Below are positions 52,500 through 60,758 of a DNA stretch of 64,000 bases, piece after piece. The stretch comes from Nitrospira sp. Lineage in GTDB: Bacteria; Nitrospirota; Nitrospiria; Nitrospirales; Nitrospiraceae. Position 1 is the first letter of the stretch. Each line of letters begins with the position of its first letter. The notes beneath the pieces are model-generated. The model ran no database searches, had not been told where the DNA came from, and was given only the letters and a program-made list of their open reading frames with translations. The DNA lies in NCBI GenBank assembly GCA_024331095.1, contig JANDJE010000003.1:99768-163767 (forward strand). The letters run 5' to 3'. The translations under genes were made by a program, and so were the position numbers.

Positions 52500-52631
52500 A
52501 TGAGCGCACTAAATAATCCGGTCATTGCGGTAATTGTGTCGCTGGTCATCGCGGTGGGGTACTTTACGTTGGTTGATCACTACTTGATGGAGATGCAAGG
52601 GTTGGATTTTTGGTATCTCTTCCGCCAATAG
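52500..52631 (+). CDS. 43-aa putative single-TM peptide
   Basis: Hand translation MSALNNPVIAVIVSLVIAVGYFTLVDHYLMEMQGLDFWYLFRQ*; AGAGGAAGG upstream; directly upstream of bd-like oxidase paralog 2. Confidence 0.6.
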   Translation: MSALNNPVIAVIVSLVIAVGYFTLVDHYLMEMQGLDFWYLFRQ

Positions 52632-52706
52632 GCTGACTTGACTTGAATGGAAGTGAAGCGAAGACGAGATCGCAAAGTAATTGTCCTGCTTTAAGGAGGT
52701 ATTTTC

Positions 52707-54623
52707 ATGGGTGTCGTAACCCGGAAGAAGTTATTCTCGACCATTGCGCTGGGCGCGATGGTTGTTGCTCTTCTGCTTCCGATCGTTATGGCGCTTCCAT
52801 CGCCGGCTACAGGTGAAGAGGCTCCAGTTGCCGAGGGGGCGCAGAAGGAAGGTGAAAAAGTTGAGAAGGCGAGGGATGTCTACTATAAGACCGAAGGTAT
52901 TGTAGTCGGTGCTCCTGCTCCTAAGACGACGGATGGCCCTGCCGATTATCCGCGATACAACTTTGAAAGCCGGGTCTTGCTCTGGTTTGCCAACCAGCAG
53001 CATCTTTACTATGGAAGCTTTGTTCTTGCCGTCCCAATTTTTTGCATGATCATTGAATTCATGGGGGTGGTTACGAAGGATAAGGCGCTCGCCAAGCGAT
53101 ATGATCAGTTGGCGTATGACTTTATTAAGATCAGTCTGACCGCCTATTCGTTGACGGCCATCCTGGGCGGAATTCTTATTTTTACTTTTCTGACGCTATA
53201 TCCGACCTTTTTCTCGTACCTATCAAGTATTTTCCGCCCGGTGATGCATATCTATGCCTTGATGTTCGTTGCGGAAAGTGGAACCCTCTATATTTACTAT
53301 TATGGTTGGGACAAAATGAAAGAGGGTTTTTTGAAGTGGATCCATTTGAGCATGTCCGTCATTCTGAATGTGATCGGGACGCTGCTCATGTTTCTGGCGA
53401 ATTCGTGGATCGGCTTCATGATGTCGCCTGCCGGTGTTGATGAGCAGGGCCGCTATCTGGGGAACATTTGGCACGTCATTCATACCGCTTTGTGGAATCC
53501 GCTGAACCTCCACCGCATTCTTGGCAACATGGCGTTCGGGGGTGGCGTGGTGGCTGCCTATGCAGCCTATAAATTCCTGGCTGCAAAAACGGATGAAGAG
53601 CGCGCTCATTATGATTGGATGGGTTATATCGCGATGGCGCTCGGAGTGGCGTTTCTCATTCCTCTTCCATTTGCCGGCTACTGGCTGATGAGGGAAGTAT
53701 ATGCTTACAGGCAGCAAATGGGGATTACGCTTATGGGCGGTCTCTTGGCTTGGCTGTTTATTATTCAGGCTACGATGATCGGGATCTTGTTTTTGAGTAC
53801 CAATTATTATTTGTGGCAAGCGATGGGCCGTATGCGAGGAGCCGAGAAGTATCAACGGTATATTAAGTACCTGGTCTTTTTGTTGGCGTGCGGATTCATG
53901 GTCTTTATTACTCCGCATACCATGGTGATGACGCCAGCCGAATTGAAGGCGATGGGAGGGCAGCAGCATCCGGTTCTGGGCAATTATGGTGTCATGTCGG
54001 CGAAAAATGGAGGCATCAACGTTATTATTACGACTACAGTGCTGAGCTTTGTCTGGTACATGAGAGGAAATAAGGTTTCAACTGTATCGTGGGCAAGGTT
54101 CGGCAATATCTTTATGGGAGTGTTTTTTGCCTGTGCGTATATAAACATCATATTCCTTGCCATTTATGGCTATTACATTCCGGCGAATGTTCGTGTCGGT
54201 CTCTCTGTGCCTCAAGTTGCAACGACTCTTTCGTGCCTCTTTTTCATGTTTACCCTCAACAGCATGATGATGAAGGGGGCCAAGCAGATGGGCCCGATCG
54301 AATGGGGGAAAATTTCAGCCCGTTCTCAGTATGCGCTCATCATGCTGGCAACCGCCTTTACTTGGATGATGGGGTTGATGGGCTATATTCGTTCATCGGT
54401 TCGTCTTTTTTGGCATGTCAATGAAATTATGCGGGACAACTCTCCGTGGGCCTATACTCATACGGTAGGGTTTGCTGCCAATGTGATTTCGGCCAACGTT
54501 CTGTTTTTCTGGATCAGTATTCTCTTTGTCTTCTGGCTCGGTAGTTTGACGGCAAAGAAGGCTCCTGTTGAGTCGAAAGTTGGGGTTCCTGGAGCTATTC
54601 CGCAGCCGGCTGGAAGTCATTGA
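52707..54623 (+). CDS. Cytochrome bd-like oxidase subunit I (CydA-like), paralog 2
   Basis: WFANQQHLYYGSFVLAVPIFCMIIEFMG, FLANSWIGFMMSPAGVD, LWNPLNLHRILGNMAFGGG, LPFAGYWLMREVYAYRQQMG; aaggagg before the ATG. Confidence 0.85.
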   Translation: MGVVTRKKLFSTIALGAMVVALLLPIVMALPSPATGEEAPVAEGAQKEGEKVEKARDVYYKTEGIVVGAPAPKTTDGPADYPRYNFESRVLLWFANQQHLYYGSFVLAVPIFCMIIEFMGVVTKDKALAKRYDQLAYDFIKISLTAYSLTAILGGILIFTFLTLYPTFFSYLSSIFRPVMHIYALMFVAESGTLYIYYYGWDKMKEGFLKWIHLSMSVILNVIGTLLMFLANSWIGFMMSPAGVDEQGRYLGNIWHVIHTALWNPLNLHRILGNMAFGGGVVAAYAAYKFLAAKTDEERAHYDWMGYIAMALGVAFLIPLPFAGYWLMREVYAYRQQMGITLMGGLLAWLFIIQATMIGILFLSTNYYLWQAMGRMRGAEKYQRYIKYLVFLLACGFMVFITPHTMVMTPAELKAMGGQQHPVLGNYGVMSAKNGGINVIITTTVLSFVWYMRGNKVSTVSWARFGNIFMGVFFACAYINIIFLAIYGYYIPANVRVGLSVPQVATTLSCLFFMFTLNSMMMKGAKQMGPIEWGKISARSQYALIMLATAFTWMMGLMGYIRSSVRLFWHVNEIMRDNSPWAYTHTVGFAANVISANVLFFWISILFVFWLGSLTAKKAPVESKVGVPGAIPQPAGSH

Positions 54624-54709
54624 TGGACTTTTATCTAAGGATCGGCTTTGTGAGAAAAGGAACGGCGTCGCAGCTCTTTTTCTTGTAAAGCGGTAGGAGG
54701 GTTAGCACC

Positions 54710-56023
54710 TTGGGTAATTTGATTGCTGAGGCATTTTCAATGGGTTGGATGGCGATTGCCATCCTGGCTGGGCTTCTTGTCTATTTTCAGGTATCGATCA
54801 GTGATCCTTCAGCCAAGAAACGAGCTGTTTTTAAAACGTTTATCGGGATCATTTCGACTTTCCTCTTATTTGTGGCAATCGCCAACTATAAGACCAATTT
54901 TTATGGAGAGAGCAGGCTGTTGCCTGTTTCTCTCGTCATGATTACCGCCACGTCCTTTATTATGGCTTTGTACTTCACCAATCTGAGCGCGTTGCTCAAG
55001 ATCGGTGGGTTTATGTTCTTTGTTGCGGCGTTTTTGTCCGGATATGGAAATTGGCTTCCTCAGGTGGAGGGAGGGTTTCCTCCGGTAGAGGAAAAGCTTG
55101 ATTTTAATTCCATGACGGCTCAACAGTTGGCTGATGAAGGGGAAAAGATTATTTTTGGAGGAATCGGAAAAAATAAAGAGCAAGGAGCCATTGGTAAAGG
55201 GCAGTGTCCCTTGTGCCATGCCTTCCATGCCGGGATGTTGGGAGAGCGTGCTCCAAATTTGCTCGGATTGGTTAATCGCTCCAAGGAGCGGTTGGAAGAT
55301 CCCAAGTACTCTAAGGGGAATCCTGCTAAACGAGACTATGCAGTAAAAGAAGCTTTCCCTGGATCTGGAACGGCTGAGAACGCTCAAGAGTATATTGCAG
55401 AGTCGCACGCTTGTCCGAGCTGTTACGTGGTCGCAGGGTATGGGGTGAAGGGGACGAATGATAGAGAGAGTCCCATGCCAGCCATTCATAAGCCGCCAAT
55501 TTCTTTGAGCCTTCCAGAATTGGCGGCTGTTGATACGTGGATGTATGTGCGGGAAGGGTTGGAGCCTCCTTCTTTTGAAGAAATAGTCAAGTCCTATGAA
55601 AAATTTATTCCTGAAGGGGATCGCCCGCAACTTCAGGAGGATAAGCCAGCAGGAGGGGGAGCGACATCATTAATGGCAGATGGTTCAGAGCCTGTTGATC
55701 AAATTTTTGCCAAAGCTCAATGTGTCGCATGTCACACCATACCCGGTATTCCCGGGGCTGTTGGCACTATCGGCCCGAAGCTTGAGGAAGGAACGACGGC
55801 CGCTCAGCGTATCAAGGCACCGGATTACAAGGGGACAGCCAAGTCGCCGGCCGAATATATTATGGAATCGATTGTTGATCCAAGTGCATACGTCGTCAAG
55901 CCGTTTCCTGACAACACCATGCCTAAAGTATTCGGTCAAAAATTGAGTGCCGGGGCTCTTAAGAAAATTGTGGATTATCTTTCCCAAGTCAAAGTGGGAG
56001 CACCGCCACCAAAAATTTCATAG
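54710..56023 (+). CDS. Membrane-anchored cytochrome c, two CXXCH motifs (TTG start)
   Basis: N-terminal TM helices; GQCPLCHAFHAG and AQCVACHTIPG heme motifs. Confidence 0.85.
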   Translation: MGNLIAEAFSMGWMAIAILAGLLVYFQVSISDPSAKKRAVFKTFIGIISTFLLFVAIANYKTNFYGESRLLPVSLVMITATSFIMALYFTNLSALLKIGGFMFFVAAFLSGYGNWLPQVEGGFPPVEEKLDFNSMTAQQLADEGEKIIFGGIGKNKEQGAIGKGQCPLCHAFHAGMLGERAPNLLGLVNRSKERLEDPKYSKGNPAKRDYAVKEAFPGSGTAENAQEYIAESHACPSCYVVAGYGVKGTNDRESPMPAIHKPPISLSLPELAAVDTWMYVREGLEPPSFEEIVKSYEKFIPEGDRPQLQEDKPAGGGATSLMADGSEPVDQIFAKAQCVACHTIPGIPGAVGTIGPKLEEGTTAAQRIKAPDYKGTAKSPAEYIMESIVDPSAYVVKPFPDNTMPKVFGQKLSAGALKKIVDYLSQVKVGAPPPKIS

Positions 56024-56071
56024 ACTAGTTAGAGTCCATATTTTTGTTTGAGAGTGTAAAGGGAGTAAGCG

Positions 56072-57109
56072 ATGAAAGCACTGATGTCGCTCGGCGCCTT
56101 AGTGGGGGTTGTCGGTTTGCTGCTGCTGGCTGGAATGATATTCGATGTTATTCCTTCGAATACCATTCGTCTTGTCGAAGGGTACATGCCAATGCAGATG
56201 CTCTTCGAGGTCGGGTGCTACGTTCTTGGATTTACCGGCTTAAGCTATATGCTCAATGCGATGGGAATGGGAATTCCAAGATTCTGGCAAGGTATTGGAT
56301 TTTGGATATTTTTCCTTCTCTATATCAAGTACAGAGTTTATCCCCCCATTCCGTTCAGCGTTCGGGCCATGTATGGCACGGTGGGGCTTGTCGCCGTTCT
56401 TATGTGGGTTTCTGCGAATGAAGAAGATTGGAAAAAGTTCAAACAGCCTATCTTGAACGTCTTGGATGCGCAAACCGGGTTTAATAAAGTGCTTCGATAC
56501 GTTTATTTGATCGCTCTTCCGATTCTCACGTGGGGTTTTTCTTACAACGTTATGATGCCGAAATCGGAAGAACCGATTGAGTTGAGAACTGTGCATCCTG
56601 CTCCGCCTGCCAGTACCAAAGTGCATGGCAAGACGTATGTATTGCAAACCTCTTTGAATCCCTATCGTGTAAACACGGAAGGCAAATACGATCAGGAATA
56701 TAGCAATTCGCTCATTGTTGAGCAGGGCATGGGGCGGCTCATGAAGCCGAATGCCAATCCTTGGGATGAAAAAGCTGAAGGATACTTAAAGTATGTTCGT
56801 GAAGGCGGAGAAATCTTTTTCCAAAATTGCCACTTCTGTCATGGTGATAATTTAAACGGCCGTGGTCTTCACGCTTTTGCCTTTAATCCCATTCCCGCGA
56901 ATTTCACTGATCCAGGGACAATTGCCCAGTTGCAGGAGACGTTTATCTTCTGGCGTGTCGCAAAAGGTGGAATGGGGCTTCCGAATGAAGGGTTCCCATG
57001 GGCATCCGTCATGCCGCCTTGGGAGCAGCATTTGACGGCTGATGAAATGTGGAAAGTCATTCTGTTTGAATATTGGCATACTGGGTATTATCCGCGAACC
57101 TGGGATTGA
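56072..57109 (+). CDS. Membrane-anchored monoheme cytochrome c
   Basis: N-terminal TM helices; FFQNCHFCHGDNLNGRGLHAFAFNPIPANFTDPGTI. Confidence 0.85.
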   Translation: MKALMSLGALVGVVGLLLLAGMIFDVIPSNTIRLVEGYMPMQMLFEVGCYVLGFTGLSYMLNAMGMGIPRFWQGIGFWIFFLLYIKYRVYPPIPFSVRAMYGTVGLVAVLMWVSANEEDWKKFKQPILNVLDAQTGFNKVLRYVYLIALPILTWGFSYNVMMPKSEEPIELRTVHPAPPASTKVHGKTYVLQTSLNPYRVNTEGKYDQEYSNSLIVEQGMGRLMKPNANPWDEKAEGYLKYVREGGEIFFQNCHFCHGDNLNGRGLHAFAFNPIPANFTDPGTIAQLQETFIFWRVAKGGMGLPNEGFPWASVMPPWEQHLTADEMWKVILFEYWHTGYYPRTWD

Positions 57110-57155
57110 TCGTATTTCAGATTTGTTCATTTCTTCATTAAGGAAGAGGAACGCT

Positions 57156-58931
57156 ATGCAAAACAGTGGAACTCAGAAGGCGGGTCTGACACTGTCAATT
57201 GCCTTCGGGGCCGTGTTAATTACCGTTGGTATGGAAATTCCGGCTTTTGCTCAAGGGGGAATCCCTGAAGGTTTTAAAAAAGGAGAACTGGCGGCACCGC
57301 CCTCCGCTGAAATGATTGAGGCCGGTAAACGGGTCTATTTTACAAAGTGCGTGTGGTGTCATGGTGTTGATGGTGCGGGGGATGGGCCTGGTGCCGATCG
57401 GCTCTGGCCGCGCCCGCGTAATTTTAATCAGGGAACGTTCAAAATTCGTCATACAGCCAGCGGTGAGCTTCCACTGTTTGATGCTAAAAAGCCTGTTCGC
57501 GGTCAGAATGACCTTTTCGATACTGTGACCCATGGGTTGCCTGGATCGGCTATGCCGCCCTGGGAAGGTATCTTGACCGAGGAACAACGACTCCAAGTGC
57601 TGGCTTTCGTTACAACTCAGCTCGTGAAAGATAGGAGCTTTACGGACAAGCAGTCGGAGACCCAAACCATTCTGAACATGGCGGAGCTGAAGCCCAAATC
57701 AGCAACGGAAGAAAGCATCAAAAGAGGATCCGAACTGATTGTTGAAAAAAAATGCATTGAATGCCATGGTCTTGAGGGCCGTGGTGATGGAAATGCGTTC
57801 AATTTGAAAGACGATTGGGGATTCTCCATTCAGCCAGCCAATTGGCATAAATGCTGGAACTTTAGAGGAAGCAGGCAGGACCCTTACAACGTAGTCAATA
57901 TTTTCAGGACTTTCTCGACAGGGATCAACGGAACTCCCATGCCGTCCTTTGCGGACAATACCACGATAGATGAGCGATGGGATATTGCCAATTTTGTGAA
58001 TTCCCTGTGCGAGCGGGATGAAGAGGGGAAGCCTCTTTCTATTGATCCTTTAACCGATAAGCCCAAGATCAATTTTGTGATCCCCTCGAATATGGTGGAG
58101 GGGGACATTCCGGCCGATATTGAGAATGAAGCGTGGAAAAATGCACCGCGTCGCTATGTCGCAATGGGCGGGCAAATTACCCATAAGCCAAGAAATTTTG
58201 TGAATCGAATTGACGACATCTGGGTTCGGTCTTTGTACAACGACAAGTCCATTGCCTATCTCTTGGAATGGGATGACCGGACAAAAAGCGTGGCCGAGGG
58301 CAAGCTGCCCTGGGCTCCAACGGAAGTCAACATTGATATTCAGGAACAAGAGCCTTCCACTGGAGAAGGGGGTTCCATCGCGGCAAAGCAAAATAACTAT
58401 CCCGTCTATAACGACGCCATCGCCATTGAAACTCCCGTCAAATGGAAGGAACTGCCGGCTCCAATTAAGCCGCGCTATTTGTTTGGAACGAACGAGCAGT
58501 TTCCGGTCGATATTGTGAAGTGGGAAGCCGATGGCTCCATTAGGGCCTTTAAAGGAACCGGATGGGACAAGGACTTTGAGGAGCGCGATAACTATGAGGA
58601 GCATCTGAAAGTCCTGAAAAGCGAATGGAAGAATGGTCGTTGGTACGTGATGATCGAACGCCCCCTGGGAAATAAGAAAGACCAGGATTATGACGAAGAC
58701 ACGTTTTTTGAGGTCGGCCAATATATTCCCACGGTCTTCTTCGCATGGGATGGCCATAATGGTGATGCGGGTCGAAAGATGGCCGTGTCGGCTTTTTATT
58801 ACACATTTATGAATCCTCCGATTCCCCAAGAGACTTATATTTATCCTGTTGTCATTGCCGTTGGCGTTGTGTTTCTGGAAGGGTGGGTCTTGACTCGCCG
58901 CGCTAACAAGAAGAAGGGGAAAACCCTATAA
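57156..58931 (+). CDS. Diheme cytochrome c fused to an ethylbenzene dehydrogenase/NxrC-like heme-binding domain with C-terminal TM helix
   Basis: CVWCHGVDGAGDGPGADRLWPRPRNF; CIECHGLEGRGDG; IENEAWKNAPRRYVAMGGQ...SIAYLLEWDDRTKS; C-terminal TYIYPVVIAVGVVFLEGWVLTRRANKKKG. Confidence 0.8.
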   Translation: MQNSGTQKAGLTLSIAFGAVLITVGMEIPAFAQGGIPEGFKKGELAAPPSAEMIEAGKRVYFTKCVWCHGVDGAGDGPGADRLWPRPRNFNQGTFKIRHTASGELPLFDAKKPVRGQNDLFDTVTHGLPGSAMPPWEGILTEEQRLQVLAFVTTQLVKDRSFTDKQSETQTILNMAELKPKSATEESIKRGSELIVEKKCIECHGLEGRGDGNAFNLKDDWGFSIQPANWHKCWNFRGSRQDPYNVVNIFRTFSTGINGTPMPSFADNTTIDERWDIANFVNSLCERDEEGKPLSIDPLTDKPKINFVIPSNMVEGDIPADIENEAWKNAPRRYVAMGGQITHKPRNFVNRIDDIWVRSLYNDKSIAYLLEWDDRTKSVAEGKLPWAPTEVNIDIQEQEPSTGEGGSIAAKQNNYPVYNDAIAIETPVKWKELPAPIKPRYLFGTNEQFPVDIVKWEADGSIRAFKGTGWDKDFEERDNYEEHLKVLKSEWKNGRWYVMIERPLGNKKDQDYDEDTFFEVGQYIPTVFFAWDGHNGDAGRKMAVSAFYYTFMNPPIPQETYIYPVVIAVGVVFLEGWVLTRRANKKKGKTL

Positions 58932-58971
58932 TAGGCTACAGGTCAGACATCACGTAAATAGTGGCAGTGAG

Positions 58972-59009
58972 AGAGGGGGTGGGGTTTCCTCACCCCCTCT
59001 TTGTTTTTT
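58972..59009 (+). terminator. Rho-independent terminator after the oxidase/cytochrome c cluster
   Basis: agagggggtg-gggtttcct-caccccctct followed by ttgtttttt. Confidence 0.88.
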
Positions 59010-59033
59010 CATTGATCTTTCTGAGGCAAGAGG

Positions 59034-59648
59034 ATGATCTCTGACGTCGCGGGTATTCTCCTCGCCGGTGGCCGGAGTCGGCGGATGGGAAAAGATAAAA
59101 GATTTCTCTCAGTGGGAGAGCATACTCTTCTTGAGCGAAGCCTCGCCGTGTTGCAAGATGTCTTTCAGAACGTGAGCATTGTGGTCGGAGATGATTCCAC
59201 GATGATCGAGACTGCCACGCCGGTATGGCGGGACCTTATCCCAAATCGCGGAAGCCTGGGAGGGATCTACACAGGATTGAAACTGTCGCGGACACCATAT
59301 ATTTTTGCGGTCGCCTGTGACATGCCGTTCATCAGTCCGGTTGTGATTCGACATCTGGTTTCATTGAAAGACGATGCGGATGTAGTGATTCCTCGTTCCG
59401 AGTTCGGTCCGCAACCGACGCATGCGCTCTATAGCAGTCGGTGCCTGCCGGTCATCGAGAAGATGGTGCAGAGCGGTCGGCTCAGTATAAAAGAGGTTAT
59501 CAATGAGGCGAGTCTTCGAGTTCGATGGGTCCCGCAGGTGGAAATAAGCGGCCTTGACCCGGGGGGGCGGTCTTTTTTCAATGTCAACACGCCGGAGGAG
59601 CTGGAAACAGCCAGAAAAATGGTTGGAAGCCCTCGCATCGGAAGTTGA
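59034..59648 (+). CDS. mobA: Molybdenum cofactor guanylyltransferase
   Basis: MISDVAGILLAGGRSRRMGKDKRFL; VACDMPFISPVVIRHL. Confidence 0.9.
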   Translation: MISDVAGILLAGGRSRRMGKDKRFLSVGEHTLLERSLAVLQDVFQNVSIVVGDDSTMIETATPVWRDLIPNRGSLGGIYTGLKLSRTPYIFAVACDMPFISPVVIRHLVSLKDDADVVIPRSEFGPQPTHALYSSRCLPVIEKMVQSGRLSIKEVINEASLRVRWVPQVEISGLDPGGRSFFNVNTPEELETARKMVGSPRIGS

Positions 59649-60748
59649 AGTTAGAGCAGATGCCCAAAACCGTCCTCGTCATTCATCCAGGGTCTCTCGG
59701 TGACGTCCTTCTTGCGGTTCCGGCTCTTCAACGGCTTCGGGCTAATTATCCGAACCACCGATATGTCCTTGTTTCCCATGAACCGGTCGGGCGATTTCTG
59801 TTGGAAGTTAACCTAGTGGAAGAGTGGGTTTCTTTTGAATCCATTGCCATCCGGGATTTCTTATTTGGTGAAGAACCGTTTCCGTTGAGCGAGAAGTACT
59901 CCTGGATTCAACATTGCGAGTTTGCCGTCGGGTGGTTGAAGGATAAGGACGGTCTTATTGAGAATCGTCTCAACATGATGGGCATCAGCCACGTGCGAAT
60001 CGGATCACCGTTCGATTCCAATGTGACGGCGACGCATCAGAGCGACCGTTTTTGTCAAGCGATCGGAGAACAAGGGCACGGTCCGGCCGTTGTGCCACGC
60101 ATATGCCTTCCGCCGGTGTTCGAGCGGAGCGCAGAGATGTGTTTGACAAAACGAGGCATCGCTCTCGATCGTCCCATGATGGTGATTCATCCGGGGAGCG
60201 GGAGCCGAGCAAAATGTACGAGGCCGGAAATATTGGCCTCTGTCGTTGATGAATTACAGAATGCCGGGGCACAGTGTCTTCTCCTGGAAGGTCCGGCCGA
60301 TCAAGAAGCTGTGAAGGCCGTCATTGGGAGAATAGGCCGTCCTCTTCCCGTCTTGCGCGATGCCGACTTGACGACCGTCGCCGGCGTGCTTCTTCGAGCG
60401 CGGGTGTACATCGGACATGATTCAGGCATCACTCATCTGGCGGGACTGTTGGGAGTTTCCACCGTTGCCCTCTTTGGGCCGACCGATCCAGCCCGATGGG
60501 CACCCAAAGGACCGCACGTGATTGTCTTGCGCGCAGGACCGTGCACGTGCCCTTCGTGGGAGCACGTCACCGCTTGTTCCGAAAAAGTCTGTTTGGCCGT
60601 TTCCCCCGAGCAGATACTGGACGCGTGCAGAAAACATGAGCAATCGATAATCAAATCACAAGACCACTGCCCGGACTCTACCTTGTCTCCACCAGACCCG
60701 TGTGCTAAAGTGGCCCGTTCATTTTCTCCTTCTTTGCTGAGAACTTAG
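59645..60748 (+). CDS. Glycosyltransferase family 9 (heptosyltransferase-like)
   Basis: VLVIHPGSLGDVLLAVPALQRLRANYP; YIGHDSGITHLAGLLGVSTVALFGPTDPARWAP. Confidence 0.9.
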   Translation: MKLEQMPKTVLVIHPGSLGDVLLAVPALQRLRANYPNHRYVLVSHEPVGRFLLEVNLVEEWVSFESIAIRDFLFGEEPFPLSEKYSWIQHCEFAVGWLKDKDGLIENRLNMMGISHVRIGSPFDSNVTATHQSDRFCQAIGEQGHGPAVVPRICLPPVFERSAEMCLTKRGIALDRPMMVIHPGSGSRAKCTRPEILASVVDELQNAGAQCLLLEGPADQEAVKAVIGRIGRPLPVLRDADLTTVAGVLLRARVYIGHDSGITHLAGLLGVSTVALFGPTDPARWAPKGPHVIVLRAGPCTCPSWEHVTACSEKVCLAVSPEQILDACRKHEQSIIKSQDHCPDSTLSPPDPCAKVARSFSPSLLRT

Positions 60749-60758
60749 GAGATTCGAC

